DNA of 64,000 nt. Source: Carya illinoinensis (taxonomy: Eukaryota > Streptophyta > Magnoliopsida > Fagales > Juglandaceae). The position numbers and the translations under genes were made by a program. The notes beneath the pieces were generated by a model. The model worked only from the letters and a program-made list of their open reading frames with translations. It was not told the DNA's origin and did not search any database. The stretch spans positions 22,261,364 through 22,325,363 of the forward strand of contig NC_056762.1 of assembly GCF_018687715.1 (NCBI RefSeq). The letters are read 5' to 3'. This document shows, piece after piece, positions 21,234 to 33,024 of the stretch. Position 1 is the stretch's first letter. Every line of letters starts with the position of its first letter.

Positions 21234-24200
21234 ATGGCTGGAGAAGAAGCTAAAGGTGTTGGTGTCGAGAAATTTGACTGTACAGACTTTGCCTACTGGA
21301 GAATGCAGATAGAGGATTATCTCTATGGGAAGAAACTACATCTTCCACTCCTAGGAAGAAAGCCAGATGACATGAGCAATGAAGATTGGAGTTTCCTTGA
21401 TAGACAAGTGTTGGGAGTCATTAGACTAACACTGTCAAGATCAGTTGCACACAATGTGGGAAAGGAGAAGACCACGGCGGATTTGATGAAAGCTCTATCG
21501 GACATGTACGAGCAGCCATCAGCCAATAACAAAGTGCATTTGATGTACAAGCTATTCTACTTGAGAATGGCAGAAGGAACTCCAGTTATTCAGCATCTGA
21601 ATGAGTTCAACACCATCATCAATCAATTAGCTTCAGTGGGGATTGAATTTGATGATGAAGTACGTGCACTGATTGCTCTAGCTCAATTGCCAAAGAGCTG
21701 GGAGGCCATGAGAACAGCTGTCAGCAATTCTTATGGCAAAACAAAGATGAAGTATCAAGATATCCGGGACCATATTCTTAGCGAGGAAGTTCGCAGAAGA
21801 GATACAGGAGAAGCATCAACTTCCAGTTCTGCCTTAAACCTCGAGATGAGAGGTAGAGGAGCTAGTAGAAGTTCAAATCGGGGCAGATCGAAGTCCCGAA
21901 GAGGTAGAAGTAAATCTAGATTCGGAAAACAAGTACAGTGCTAGAATTGTGGCAAGATTGGCCAGTTCAAAAATAATTGCAAGGAAGCAAAGAAGAAGAA
22001 TGAGCATGACTCTGTTAATGCCACAACAGAAGATCTCCAAGATGCCTTACTTCTTTCAGTCGACAACCAAATTGAATCTTGGGTGTTAGATTCAGGAGCC
22101 TCGTTCCACACTACAGCACACCGAGAAATCATGCAAAATTATGTCACTGGTGATTTCGGGAAGGTGTACTTAGCAGATGGTGAAGCATTGGAAATCGAAG
22201 GCATGGGAGATGTACCAATCAATCTGCCCAATGGAAGTGCATGGTTGCTACAGAAGGTGCGACATGTTCCCAAGCTCATGAGGAACCTGATTTCTGTAGG
22301 ACAACTTGATGCTGATGGGCATTCGGTACTATTTACCGGTGGCACGTGGAAGATAACAAAAGGAGCTATGGTAGTAGCTCGAGGCACAAAAACAGGTACT
22401 CTATACATGACTTCAAGTATTAGAGATACTATTGCAATTCCTGATGCAAATGCCAACCTATGGCATCAAAGGCTTGGTCACATGAGTGAGAAAGGAATGA
22501 AAGTACTATTATCTAAGGGGAAGTTACCAAAGTTGGAATCATCTGATTTCGACATGTGTGAAGGTTGCATTTTTGGGAAACAGAAAAAAGTTAGTTTCCT
22601 GAAAAATGGTAGAACTCCAAAATCTACAAAGTTGGAGTTGGTGCACACAAATTTGTGGGGGTCATCCCCAGTCGCTTCTCTTGGAGGATCGCGGTACTAT
22701 GTTTCATTTATTGATGACTCAAGCAGGAAAGTATGAGTTTATTTTTTGAAAAATAAATCTGACACATTTGATACTTTCAAGACGTGGAAAGCCATGGTTG
22801 AAAATGAAACAGGCTTGAAGTTAAAATGTCTAAGGTCAGACAATGGATGAGAGTACATCGACGGAGGGTTCAAAGAATTCTGTGCTGCAAATGGGATTAG
22901 ATTTCAGAAGACTATTCCCGGGACACCGCAGTAGAATGACGTAGCTGAACGCATGAACAGAACTCTCATCTGCTAAGTACACCTTCCCGAAATCAGGCTG
23001 AATTCAGGATTGCCTGAATGTTTTTGGGCTGATGCAGTTAACACTGCAGCCTATTTGATTAATCGGGGACCTTCAGTTCCCTTAAAGTTCGATCTACCAG
23101 AGGAAGTCTGGAGCGGAAAGAAGGTAAATTTTTCCCATTTGAAAGTTTTTGGCTGTTTATCATATGTTCACATAGATTCTACTGATCGTAACAAGTTAGA
23201 AGCCAAATCTAGAAAATATTTTTTCAACGGTTATGGTGATGAAGAATTTGGCTATCGATTTTGGGATGATAAAAATCGCAAAATCATCAGAAGTAGAAAT
23301 GTGATATTTAATGAGCAGATTCTGTACAAAGCTAAGTCACAAGCTGAATCTGAGGAACAGCCAAAGAAACCTGAGGTTGTTGACTTTGATGTTACTCGAG
23401 TCAACACTGATCAGAACGAGGATCAAGAAAATGATGATACACAGATCGAACAACGTACACCACTCACTGCTACTCGAAGATCTTCAAGAACAATTAGGCC
23501 ACCACAACGGTTCTCACCATCTCTATACTACATCTTGCTAACAGATAGTGGTGAACCGGAAAGTTATGATGAAGCTCTACGAATTGAAGATTCGATCAAG
23601 TGGGAGAAAGCCATGCAAGATGAGATGGAGTCACTGATGTCAAATCAGACATGGGAGCTAACTAAGCTTCCAAAAGGCAAGAAGGCTTTGCACAATAAAT
23701 GGGTGTACAGAATTAAAGAAGAACACAATGGTAGCAAGCGCTATAAAGCCAGAATGGTCGTGAAGGGGTTTCAACAAAAAGAAGGTGTCGACTACACAGA
23801 CATTTTCTCTCCAGTTGTAAAATTGACAACGATCAGGCTAGTGTCGGCAATTGTGGCTGCAGAGAATCTACATCTTGAGCAGTTAGATGTGAAGACTGCA
23901 TTCCTTCATGGTGATTTGGAGGAAGACATCTATATGCACCAGCCACAAGGATTCTCAGTGAAGGGAAAAGAGAATCTAGTTTGCAAACTGAAGAAGAGCT
24001 TGTATGGCCTAAAACAAGCTCCGCGACAATGGTACCGGAAGTTTGACAACTTCATGTGCAGTAATGGATTTACAAGACTGCAGGCCGACCATTGTTGCTA
24101 TATGAAGAACTTTGACAACTCTTATATTATCCTACTGTTATATGTGGATGATATTCTCGTTGCAGAGTCAAGCATCGAGGAAATCAATGAACTGAAGAAG

Positions 24201-25103
24201 CAGTTGTCAAAGCGGTTTGAGATGAAGGATTTGGGTGCTGCAAAAAAAATCCTTGGTATGAGAATTATTAGAGACAGGTTTAATGATACTCTCAAGCTCT
24301 CGCAGGAGGAGTATGTAAAGAAGGTGCTTAGAAGGTTTAACATGGACAAGGCGAAACCAATAAGCACACCCTTAGCTAGTCACTTTCGACTAACTAAGGA
24401 TCAGTCGCCAAAGACGGAGGAAGAGCAAGAATGCATGAACAGAATACCCTATGCATCTGCTATTGGTAGTCTTATGTACGCTATGGTCTGTACAAGGCCA
24501 GATATTGCACAAGCAGTGGGAGCTGTGAGCAGGTACATGAGTAATCCAGGAAAGCAGCATTGGGAAGCAGTCAAGTGGATTTTAAGATATCTACAAGGCT
24601 CTTCAGATACGTCACTATGCTTTACAAAAGCAGGTTTAAAACTACAGGGATATGTAGATGCTGATTTAGTAGGTGACGTTGACAGCAGAAAAAGTACTAC
24701 TGGATTTGTGTATACGCTGGGTGATACAGCTGTATCGTGGGCTTCTAAGTTACAGAAGATTGTTGCTCTCTCAACTACAGAAGCGGAATACGTTGCTATA
24801 ACTGAAGCAGGGAAGGAAATGGTTTGGTTGCAGTTATTCTTGGAGGAATTGGGAAAGAAGAATGAAAAAGGCATTCTGCACAGTGATAGTCAGAGTGCTA
24901 TTTTTCTTGCAAAGAATCCAGCCTTTCATTCCAGAACAAAACACATACAGTTGCGATACCATTTTATCCGATCTCTTCTCGATAGTGGATAGCTGATACT
25001 TGAGAAGATTCGAGGAACAGAGAATCCAACAGACATGTTCACAAAAGTAGTTACTGCAGACAAACTGAAGCTGTGTATAGCTTCAGTTGGACTTCGTACT
25101 TAA
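21234..25103 (+). pseudogene. Copia gag-pol polyprotein, single frame with six stop codons
   Basis: Order is gag capsid (21234-21930), zinc knuckle, protease (VLDSGASFHTT, 22083), GAG-pre-integrase and integrase (22440-23000), reverse transcriptase (YVDD at 24141-24152) and RNase H (STTEAEYVA), to a TAA at 25101. In-frame stops are at 21942 (TAG, within the knuckle), 22734 (TGA), 22848 (TGA), 22932 (TAG), 22974 (TAA) and 24990 (TAG). No net frameshift occurs over 3.9 kb. The knuckle histidine is Gln (GKIGQFKNNC) and the first integrase catalytic Asp is Asn (VHTNLWG). Reverse transcriptase and RNase H look intact from 23010 to 24989. In intact relatives this one polyprotein is cleaved by its own protease. 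Confidence 0.93.
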
Positions 25104-25163
25104 AGGCATGACTTGAAGTTGCTGTGATGATTGCTATGAAGATATGTAGACTCATTTGTCTCT

Positions 25164-25174
25164 AAGTGGGAGAT
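25164..25174 (+). promoter_or_regulatory. Polypurine tract of the copia element
   Basis: AAGTGGGAGAT directly before the 3' LTR, the standard copia plus-strand priming site. Confidence 0.85.
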
Positions 25175-25546
25175 TGTTGCAGATGGAGACAAAGAAGCAA
25201 ACGGTGCATGGCTCACCGTTGACTATTTTGGCTCATTAGGCACCGTTCGGTGCTTTTGTATTGTTAGGCACCTCCCCAAGAATCATGCAGCAAATTGCTG
25301 CAACGTAGTGATCTGCTCTCCTATAAATAGGAGAGCTTAAGTGTGAGGAGAGTGTGTGCAGCAGAGAGAAAATAGAGAGTGCTGCGTGTGTGCAGAGTGC
25401 ATCAAAGTGGGTGAGAGAGAGATTTCTGTAAAAATTATTTTTATAGTGAAATTACAGCAGCTGTAGACGTAGGCAATTGCCGAACCACGTTAAATTTCGT
25501 CCCTCCTTTATTTATAATCGTCTCTGTGTCAGAATAGCTCCCAACA
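25175..25546 (+). repeat. 3' LTR of the copia element
   Basis: 372 bp, the same length as the 5' LTR with five substitutions by eye. Followed by GGACC, the target duplication, after which the older host element resumes. Confidence 0.95.
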
Positions 25547-25551
25547 GGACC

Positions 25552-26047
25552 AACCCTTGACGATGTTGTACTAGGGTTCTAGGCAGGTGACCCAAAACTT
25601 CAGGCAGGATCTGAAGCTACACGCATTACCCTTGCAGTGCTGAATATGGTGGGTATGGAAGAATTCCCTACCAGTTAGATCTCAGTATTGCTTTCCCTGC
25701 CTTATATCAAAAGTCGTTGAAGTGCTGCACGGTCAAAAGAAACATCGATATTGCTTGTCCCCATCGTGCAACAATTTGTGCCACAACATGCAGCTAGACA
25801 TCAATATCCTCTAAGCTTTGGGGAGGAGCTGCGTCTGGGCTAATTTGACGAAATCCCAAACATCCTGAACGGGACAACAAAAAAGTAGACGCAGCCCATT
25901 CGAGAATATCATGGGAAACAAAGCCACCTTCTCAACGAATCCTTTCGAATCCAAGACTCTCTTCTTGGGCTCCAGTATCTCCAAGCTAATGGAGTCAGAT
26001 ATCCCAAACGAGTTGCGTACATCGTGGATGTCTACTTGGGAAGTCAA
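25552..26047 (-). pseudogene. Gag-like (Transposase_28-like) relict of the old outer element
   Basis: The minus-strand frame 26047-25811 has the hydrophobic pattern of the plant gypsy-type Transposase_28 gag region: VEKVALFPMIFSNGLRL followed by VWDFVKLAQTQLLPKA. Downstream frames to 25552 are broken, and weak similarity continues past the copia element at 15256-15006. The family call is by eye. If right, it sets the orientation of the outer element to minus. Confidence 0.4.
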
Positions 26048-26539
26048 CGTTGACCAGTGGTACCCCTTGAAATATTAAGAGGTGTCACTGAGCACATTTT
26101 CTGGACCATGAGGGGGAACCTCAAGGCGTTGTGGGTGCGATTCACGAGATGAGAAATGGGAAGCATCTTTGAGGGCCATTGTCTCAGGCGTTTAGCTATG
26201 CAGGGATATGGGTAAGTGTGAGCGAGGAATAGAGAATATCAAGCCAATAGAAGGAGAAGAGTCGGTGATTTGGGCCAGGAATATAAAGGGAACTATTGGA
26301 CTGATTGGATAGATTCTCATACAAAAATGCCTCGTGTCAGAGATAGTGGGAACTAGGGGCAAGGCCCATAACTCCCATTGTGTGATTGGATGTGATGGAC
26401 GAGAGTATACACGTTATCCCATGCTTGGGAGCGCAAGCTATTGTGAAAGAGTCTCGCAGGAAAGGTCGAAGATGTTACATGACAAAAAATAATAATACAT
26501 AATTCTTGTCGTTGGCATGACAAGAATTGGCAGGGTAAT

Positions 26540-26911
26540 TGAAAGGGATATTTCTCCCATTTTTTAGATCAAGCCCATACCCGTAAGGCCTCTGGGCCTG
26601 AGGTTCAAGTGTGCCCAGCCTGGGCCAACCTTTTTGTGAGGGAGATTTGAATTATGGCAGATGCGAGTGGAGCTCTGCACATGTTACACGTAAATAGGAC
26701 ATGTCGCATTAAATGTGCCGACATGGCATATACATAGGGAATCTCGAGAAAATATCCAGTTGCTGACAAGAGGTTACCATATTGAATACGGCAATATGGT
26801 AGTCTGAGTGGACATGAACCCTAAGAAGAGAGAACACGTGGACCCTTTCCTCCACCATCGCAGGCACTCAAAGAGCCATCGCTGTGGGTGGCTACAAAAC
26901 TCGCATCCACA
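26540..26911 (-). repeat. Right LTR of the old outer element
   Basis: 372 bp, direct repeat of 14613-15108 minus a block of about 115 bp. Begins TGAAAGGGATATTTC and ends GCATCCACA, followed by CCCCC. Confidence 0.65.
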
Positions 26912-26916
26912 CCCCC

Positions 26917-28423
26917 ATATCATGTGTACACATATAAGACGTGTGTATATGTTGGATAAGATTTAAACTAAGTCTATGATCTCATTATGATCAAGAAAAT
27001 AATATCAAAAAAATAAATATTAAAACCGGGTCAAATCAAGCTTGAGTGAAGCTAAACTTCTACTCAAGTTTTGTTCATTAAATAAAAAAACCAGACTTGG
27101 AGTGGAGATCGAGCTGTTCCAAGAAACCATGACCATTTGTGCGAAGTGGCCTGACGTGATTACTGGAAGCAATGGTATAATTAAATTAGTGGCAAATATT
27201 ATTGTTGTTATTTTAACTTCCACCTTCCCGATATTAATCCTTATTTTTCTTTCCGTACAAGTGTGTAAAGTGGCAATTAGCTAGCCCTTGAACGATTTCA
27301 TATTCATAATTAAGTTTTTTTTCTTCTAATTAAAGATCAGAAACAGTTGCCCTTGATTACTGGATGCAGTGGTAATGGTTGTTGACGTAAAACACATAAG
27401 GCCTTTCTTCCTATACATCAAAAACCTGCCCCACGCATGTGAATGATCAACTGCTGCATGCATGCTGATGTGTATATATATATGTATGTATATGTTATAG
27501 CCTATTGCATAATATATATCTATGTATACATGCAGTGCTGCGTAAGTTACTGGAAGTCATGCATATATTGCTGACAAAGAGAGCAACCAAAAGTTAGCTG
27601 AGTGCTTAGAGACCAAGCAAATAGCACTAAGTCGAGACCAAAAGCCTGCCTAGAAAAAATGTGATGCCCGATAAAATATTAATTCTAAGTCAAAGAATAT
27701 GTACGTGCGTGCATCAACGCGCTTTCTTTAAACATACCTCAATGGGTGACTGACTTTCTGCTCTTTAAAAATCTGCACTTACTCCATTGTCTAAATACAA
27801 TACGGAGTACAGAGTTGACTTGCTATCCAGTGAATAATATGAGTTATATATGTATGTATCATGTATATATATTTACATACACATTAGGCATATATATATA
27901 TATATAGACATTAGGCATATATCAGTTAACACTACAAGAAAGCTATCTATATTTTGCTAATTATTTCTTATTAAAATGAATCTCGTCATAAATACTCGTT
28001 TATTTTTATAGTGATTGGAACTTTGTATTATAGCTATACATGTACATAATATGCTCAAAAGACAATTCTTTAGATACCATTAATAGAATCAGTTGGTAGA
28101 ATGCAAGACCAGAGAAAACGTTTAAAAGGAATATTCTGACTCACGGTGCTTTATGTGACAAACGCTCAAATGTATTCTATCGAAGAAAAGTCGCATAATT
28201 TTGGGCACATGAATCCACTTTTTCTGATCAAAGGAGGCGTGAGAAACGCACTTAAAAGTAAACTCCATCATTCGTAAGGTTGATTTAGTGCGTGCCCAAC
28301 TCCCCCACTAAACCAGGCTCCTGCATTTTTCTTCGAGTCTTTCGTCAGAGTTGAAGTTTAGAGCCATTCAAAGAGAGGAACCGAATATCCATCCTCACTT
28401 TTCAGATCAGAAGCCTTCTCAAA
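26917..28423. other. Intergenic region upstream of the glycosyltransferase gene
   Basis: AT-rich, with several TATATA runs (27470-27520, 27850-27905). CACTACAAGAAAGC at 27931 looks like one terminus of a CACTA-type DNA transposon, but no opposite end is visible nearby. The promoter and 5' leader of the next gene must lie in the last few hundred bases. No single TATA box can be chosen with confidence. Confidence 0.45.
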
Positions 28424-29896
28424 ATGGCTTTCATTAACAAACCCAAGAAACCCATTACTCCTTTCAAATCCAATCTATGCACCACACTTTTCTTCATAGT
28501 TCTCTTCACCATCCCGGTCCTTTTTCTGCTGCACACCCCTACCACCTCCATATGCACCAGCTTTGCCACTCATGTCAAACCTTGGTCCGGCGATCTCCGA
28601 ACTGCTCTGTTTCCGTGGAACCGTCTTCCATTAATCGAAGGCCATCCTCCTCCTATTGCTCTCAAAATTGCTGTATTTTCTCGCAAGTGGCCCATCGGTA
28701 CAACACCCGGTGGCATGGAGCGCCACGCGCATACCCTGCACACTGCTCTAGCAATTCGTGGTCATCAAGTTCATGTCTTCACCTCTCCTCACCTTAATGA
28801 AAAAGGCCTATTGTCCCTAAAGCTAAATAATAGCCTTGGAAATCTATCTAATTTTTCGCCCTACATTCACTGCCATGAAGGTGAACCAGGCCAGTGGCGC
28901 TATAATAAAGCTTGGGAACAATTTTTGGAGGAAAACCAGAGCAAACCATTCGATGTGGTTCACTCGGAAAGTGTTGCACTTCCTCATTGGTTTGCTCGTC
29001 AACTTCAAAACCTAGCTGTTTCATGGCATGGCATAGCTCTTGAGAGCTTACAATCTGACATTTTCCAAGACTTGACTCGAAAACCCAATGAGCCAATATC
29101 TCCAGCTTTCAACAGAAGTATACAAGGGGAAGTCCCCAAGGTACTGAATGAGATAAGATTCTTTAGAAATTATGCCCACCATATTGCCATTAGTGATAGT
29201 TGTGGGGAGATGCTTAGGGATGTGTATCAAATCCCTGATAAAAGAGTCCATGTTATTCTCAATGGTGTTGACAATCACGAGTTTGGAAAGGATTTGAGAT
29301 TAGGCCGTGAGTTCAGGTCTAAAATTGGCATCCCCAATAATGCAAGCTTAGTGCTTGGCGTGGCTGGAAGGTTAGTTAGGGACAAAGGCCATCCTCTACT
29401 CTACGAAGCATTCATTAAGCTCATAAAGAAGCAGCCTGGTGTCTATTTGATTGTCGCTGGATCTGGTCCATGGGAGCAAAGGTACAAGGATTTGTGGCCT
29501 CAAGTCCTAGTTTTGGGGTCTATGAATCCATCCGAATTGAGAGCTTTCTACAATGCCATTGATATATTTGTAAATCCAACACTTAGACCACAGGGGCTTG
29601 ATCTTACCCTAATGGAGGCCATGATGAGTGGGAAGCCTGTAATCGCTTCTAGGTTTCCAAGCATCAAAGGTACAATTGTTGTTGATGATGAATATGGTTT
29701 CATGTTTGCTCCAAACGTGGATTCGTTGCTGGAAGCACTTGAAGCAGTGGTTGAGGAAGGTCCAGAGAGGCTAGCCCAAAGGGGAAAGGCTTGCCAGGAA
29801 TATGCAGCTTCCATGTTTACTGCAAGTAAGATGGCCTTGGCATATGAGAGGTTATTCCTCTGTATCAAGAAAGAAACATTTTGTAACTATCCTTAG
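28424..29896 (+). CDS. GT4-family glycosyltransferase, membrane-anchored, single exon, 490 aa
   Basis: An intact intronless frame. Residues 17-37 are a hydrophobic segment after a basic N-terminus, as in a type II signal anchor, which suggests the endomembrane system (probably Golgi). A glycosyltransferase-4 N-domain follows (GGMERHAHTLHTALA at 96-110; SWHG at 200). Then comes a Glycos_transf_1 C-domain with ILNGVD (278-283), AGRLVRDKGH (314-323), AGSGPW (345-350) and the donor-binding GLDLTLMEAM. In the EX7E motif of retaining GT4 enzymes the first position is Gln390 and the second is Glu398. Donor and acceptor cannot be told from sequence. The start context AAAATGGCT is good for a plant start codon. 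It is the only complete host gene in the window, with retrotransposon sequence on both sides. Confidence 0.93.
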   Translation: MAFINKPKKPITPFKSNLCTTLFFIVLFTIPVLFLLHTPTTSICTSFATHVKPWSGDLRTALFPWNRLPLIEGHPPPIALKIAVFSRKWPIGTTPGGMERHAHTLHTALAIRGHQVHVFTSPHLNEKGLLSLKLNNSLGNLSNFSPYIHCHEGEPGQWRYNKAWEQFLEENQSKPFDVVHSESVALPHWFARQLQNLAVSWHGIALESLQSDIFQDLTRKPNEPISPAFNRSIQGEVPKVLNEIRFFRNYAHHIAISDSCGEMLRDVYQIPDKRVHVILNGVDNHEFGKDLRLGREFRSKIGIPNNASLVLGVAGRLVRDKGHPLLYEAFIKLIKKQPGVYLIVAGSGPWEQRYKDLWPQVLVLGSMNPSELRAFYNAIDIFVNPTLRPQGLDLTLMEAMMSGKPVIASRFPSIKGTIVVDDEYGFMFAPNVDSLLEALEAVVEEGPERLAQRGKACQEYAASMFTASKMALAYERLFLCIKKETFCNYP

Positions 29897-30665
29897 ATTA
29901 ATATAGACCTCCTTTCCATTTGATTTCTCTTCTTTATGGTGTATTTAACATCATACCGCGGATGCATAATTTTCTTGTTCTTCCAAGTACTTTTCGTTTA
30001 TAGTTTCTTTTCAAGCAATTTATATATTGAACAACAACAAAAGCTCCATGAGCGCGTGAGCCTATTTACATATCAATACCAAAAATGTCTCATTTTGACT
30101 AGCTAGTGCATGAAACTTGCGTCCAATCTTCATGTCTTTAAGCCTCCTAGCGCCACAATTTAACATTGCCCTCTGACGTCATCGATTTTTCATCAATTAA
30201 AACTGACGACCCTAAATTCATTGAATTATCAATCTAAATTTTATATAATAATAATAATATATTATTTATTTTTAACTTTTTATTATTTTTATCTAATTTA
30301 TGCTCATCGAATTTTGCAGATCTACCAGTCATATTTTAATTTTTAATCAAATAAGTATATTTTATATTAATTACCAAAATTTATAACGTGCAATTTTCTT
30401 TAAGTGGTGGTTCTTGGTGGTAGTGTGGATGGAATGCTCATTCATAGCTTAATAATTGATTGGAAATAAAGAAGACAAGTACTTACGTAGTTTGGCATTG
30501 AGGCCCACGTCCATGGATCTTGGATGTAAAACCCACTATAAACATGGTTGAATAGAACCTCTCAATTCTTCCTAAACTCCTTACAATCACTCCCATAGAT
30601 ATCTGAAGGAAAATTAGTCTTGAAGCTCTCTAGATTCAGCCGAAAGCAAGCAAGCGGACCAACCA
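29897..30665. other. 3' flank of the glycosyltransferase gene, with an LTR-like relic
   Basis: AT-rich to about 30440. Then 30460-30660 resembles, diverged, the internal motif of the LTR at 30666 (AATAAAGAAGACAAGTACTTACGTAGTTTGGC..., compare about 30823-30885). It probably is a fragment of a related LTR. No coding sequence. Confidence 0.4.
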
Positions 30666-31191
30666 TGTTAATGCTTAAAAAAAGCGCAATAGGCTGGAAG
30701 AGGGAAAATAGTCATTCCTGGCCATCTGAGGCTATCCGGGTCTTGATTGGTGTTGTATGGAGCTCTTAGCGGTGGTCTGATGCGGTGTTCGTCTACTCAT
30801 CCACGGCAATGAGCAGTAAATAAATACAAAGAAAATAAAGAGGCAGGGACACGTAGATTTATGTGGTTTGATATAATGCCTATGTTCATGGGGGTTTTGA
30901 GAGGGAAGAATCCATTATGATATGATAGTTTTATAGTCTCTCATGGACTGTCATTCTCACTGTATAATAGAGTTCGAAGCTCTATCTACTAGGGAGACCT
31001 TGTCGCTAGAGTCCCTATTGTGAGGTTGAAGAAGTTGAAGAAAAAGTTGAAGTCAATCCTCAAAACTCATCTGGAAGAAGCCCTATGAAGTGGTTTGGTC
31101 TCTTCTCCATATCGTCTTCCCCTTGCCTAATTTATGTTACATTTTTCATTCTTTATGTCACATCTTCATTTTTTTCCCCTAACACCTTTCT
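30666..31191 (-). repeat. Left copy of the TGTTAATGC LTR family, cut by a solo LTR
   Basis: Homologous to 63502-64000 over blocks such as GTCCCTATTGTGAGGTTGAAGAA and AGTGGTTTGGTCTCTTC. The end is interrupted at 31191 by the solo LTR and probably continues from 33852 with CT-rich sequence. Confidence 0.7.
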
Positions 31192-31904
31192 TGTAACACC
31201 CAAGCCAAGCATGAGTGCTATAAAATTTTTCTTTTGGATTAATATGTATGAAAAGCCCATTCGAAATTTAACAAGTAATTTTAGAATAGGCTCAGGCCCA
31301 AAATTTATGTTGGCAGAATTTGGATTTTTTAATTGGGCTTGATAATTATGATAAAAAAAAATTTAATGGACCCAATGAGGATTGGCCCAAAAATTTTATG
31401 GGACAAGATAGATTATTTGTAGAGGTTGAGTAAAAGCCAATAATTCTCGAAAAAGCCCAAACTTTGCGCCTCAAAGCCCAAGCCCATGAGAACCCTACAA
31501 GCATTAGTCTCCATGCCATGCACGTTTCCTCCTCTCAAACTTTCCGTTAGGATTTTTCCATCACCTATATATATATACAGACATACATTATCCCATGCAT
31601 GTAGAAATTTCCCAAGCACTTACTGCCGCCAGCCACTTCCCAAAGCCAAGCCTCTCCCTAGGATCACCACACTGCTACCACCACAAGCTTGCTTGCTACT
31701 CCACCACCATGTGATAGCCACTGCCCAGCCCTTTCCATCCACAAACCATCGTGCACCAAGTTGCCCAATCCTCGTATGATCGTCCACTACCCTCATGCAC
31801 CACCAGGCTCCAGTACCCAATGAAAAACCACCTCCCCAAGGTCACACCACACGACTACATCTCACCTATACTACCCTCGGACCACCGTACGTTTGTCCCT
31901 CTCA

Positions 31905-31908
<4 letters not shown>

Positions 31909-31952
<44 letters not shown>
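31909..31952. repeat. (CT)n microsatellite in the solo LTR
   Basis: An uninterrupted CT run of about 22 units. A (GA)n run stands at the matching place in the inverted relative (39724-39760). A CT tract near an LTR transcription start is common in plants, but its role here is not shown. Confidence 0.9.
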
Positions 31953-31954
<2 letters not shown>

Positions 31955-33024
31955 ACTCTTCCTCTCTATTTCTCAGTCATTCAGCCGCACCACTAACCTC
32001 CGAACCAACCTAGCTCCTTCATGCTCTGCTTGCCTGCGCACTGTGTCCCCTGTTTTGGTTGGGTAAGCTACTGTAAATCTCCTTCTTTCTCATTGTAAGT
32101 GCAGCTGCACAACTTCATAATTTTAGATTTGTGTGTTCTGTGTTGAGATGCCTATAATTTTTGGTTGCATGCTAGTGCTAGTAATTTACGGTCTTGCCCT
32201 TAGGTTCAACTCTTGGCAAATTTTATGACTTGGGCTGGATCGATTATTAAAAGTATTTTGATCTTATGTTGGGCTTAACTTGGATTTGGCTTATTTTTAA
32301 GGCTGCGTTTTATTTCAAAAGCTTGTTGTAATTCTTTAAGGTGTATTAGGCTTATATTGTTAAGTTGGTATATTGATGAGTTTTAACGGAATATTTATTA
32401 TGTGGAGACTATTGAATTTAGAAAGTGATGGTATTTTAGAGTTAAGAGAATTTTTAAATTTTGAGGAATTAGATTAAGTATTTTAGGTGCAATTACAAGT
32501 TATGTGTTTATTGGAGATTTATTCAAGTTAGATGATTTTCTATAGGTAATGATTGATTTTATGTTAGCACTGTGGTGATGAATTTCTGAAAAGCAAAGAA
32601 GTACAGATAAACGGGGTTCCTATACTAGATTTTATATTTAAAAGAAAAGAAAAGAAAAATGAAACGAGGTTAACTTTGGAAAATATGCATGTTGATTGTT
32701 TAAAAGAAATGTGAAAACAACTTCAGTTATTTGTTTGGCATTACTCATGAACTCTAATGAAGGAAAAAACATTTTTGTAATGACTAGTGTAGACATGAAC
32801 TTATTTTTAGTATTCTTTTTTCTAAACTATACAAAAAAAGCGAATATAAAAATTTGTGCATGATTATGTGAATATACTCTGGATCTGTTTTATTTCTGAA
32901 AATGATATGATTCTATTCAGTGCTCTATTTTGATAAGATGTGACTTTTGAAAAACCTTTGGTATGACTTTTTGATTCTGAATTTGATTTTATTTCGGCTC
33001 TGTTCAATTACGGCCCCTTACACG

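Larger units (their letters stand above)
15257..25546 (+). mobile_element. Ty1/copia retrotransposon, young insertion, defective gag-pol
   Basis: Complete structure: target duplication GGACC (15252-15256 and 25547-25551), 372-bp LTRs beginning TGTTGCAG and ending CCCAACA, primer-binding site just inside the 5' LTR, gag-pol in one frame (21234-25103), and polypurine tract before the 3' LTR. Five differences between the LTRs by eye (about 1.3%) indicate a fairly recent insertion. The leader between 5' LTR and gag is 5.6 kb, but 4.85 kb of that is a later nested element (15801-20646). It sits inside the older LTR element at 14613-26911. The copy cannot encode its own replication proteins. Confidence 0.95.
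14613..26911 (-). mobile_element. Old short LTR element, outermost layer of the middle nest
   Basis: Two diverged direct repeats (14613-15108 and 26540-26911) flank about 1.1 kb of own interior, the rest being the inserted copia element. CCCCC lies just outside both ends (14608-14612 and 26912-26916), which fits a 5-bp target duplication but is low in complexity. The copies share long blocks, for example around GGCCCATAC...AAGGC and AACCTTTT(T)GTGAGGGAGAT. Orientation is taken from a gag-like frame on the minus strand. Without the copia it would be about 2 kb, so this is either a truncated gypsy-like element or a small non-autonomous one. Confidence 0.65.

Noticed and set aside
27931..27944. 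CACTA transposon
   Set aside because: Only one CACTACAAGAAA-like terminus, no opposite end and no 3-bp duplication found, so not called as an element.
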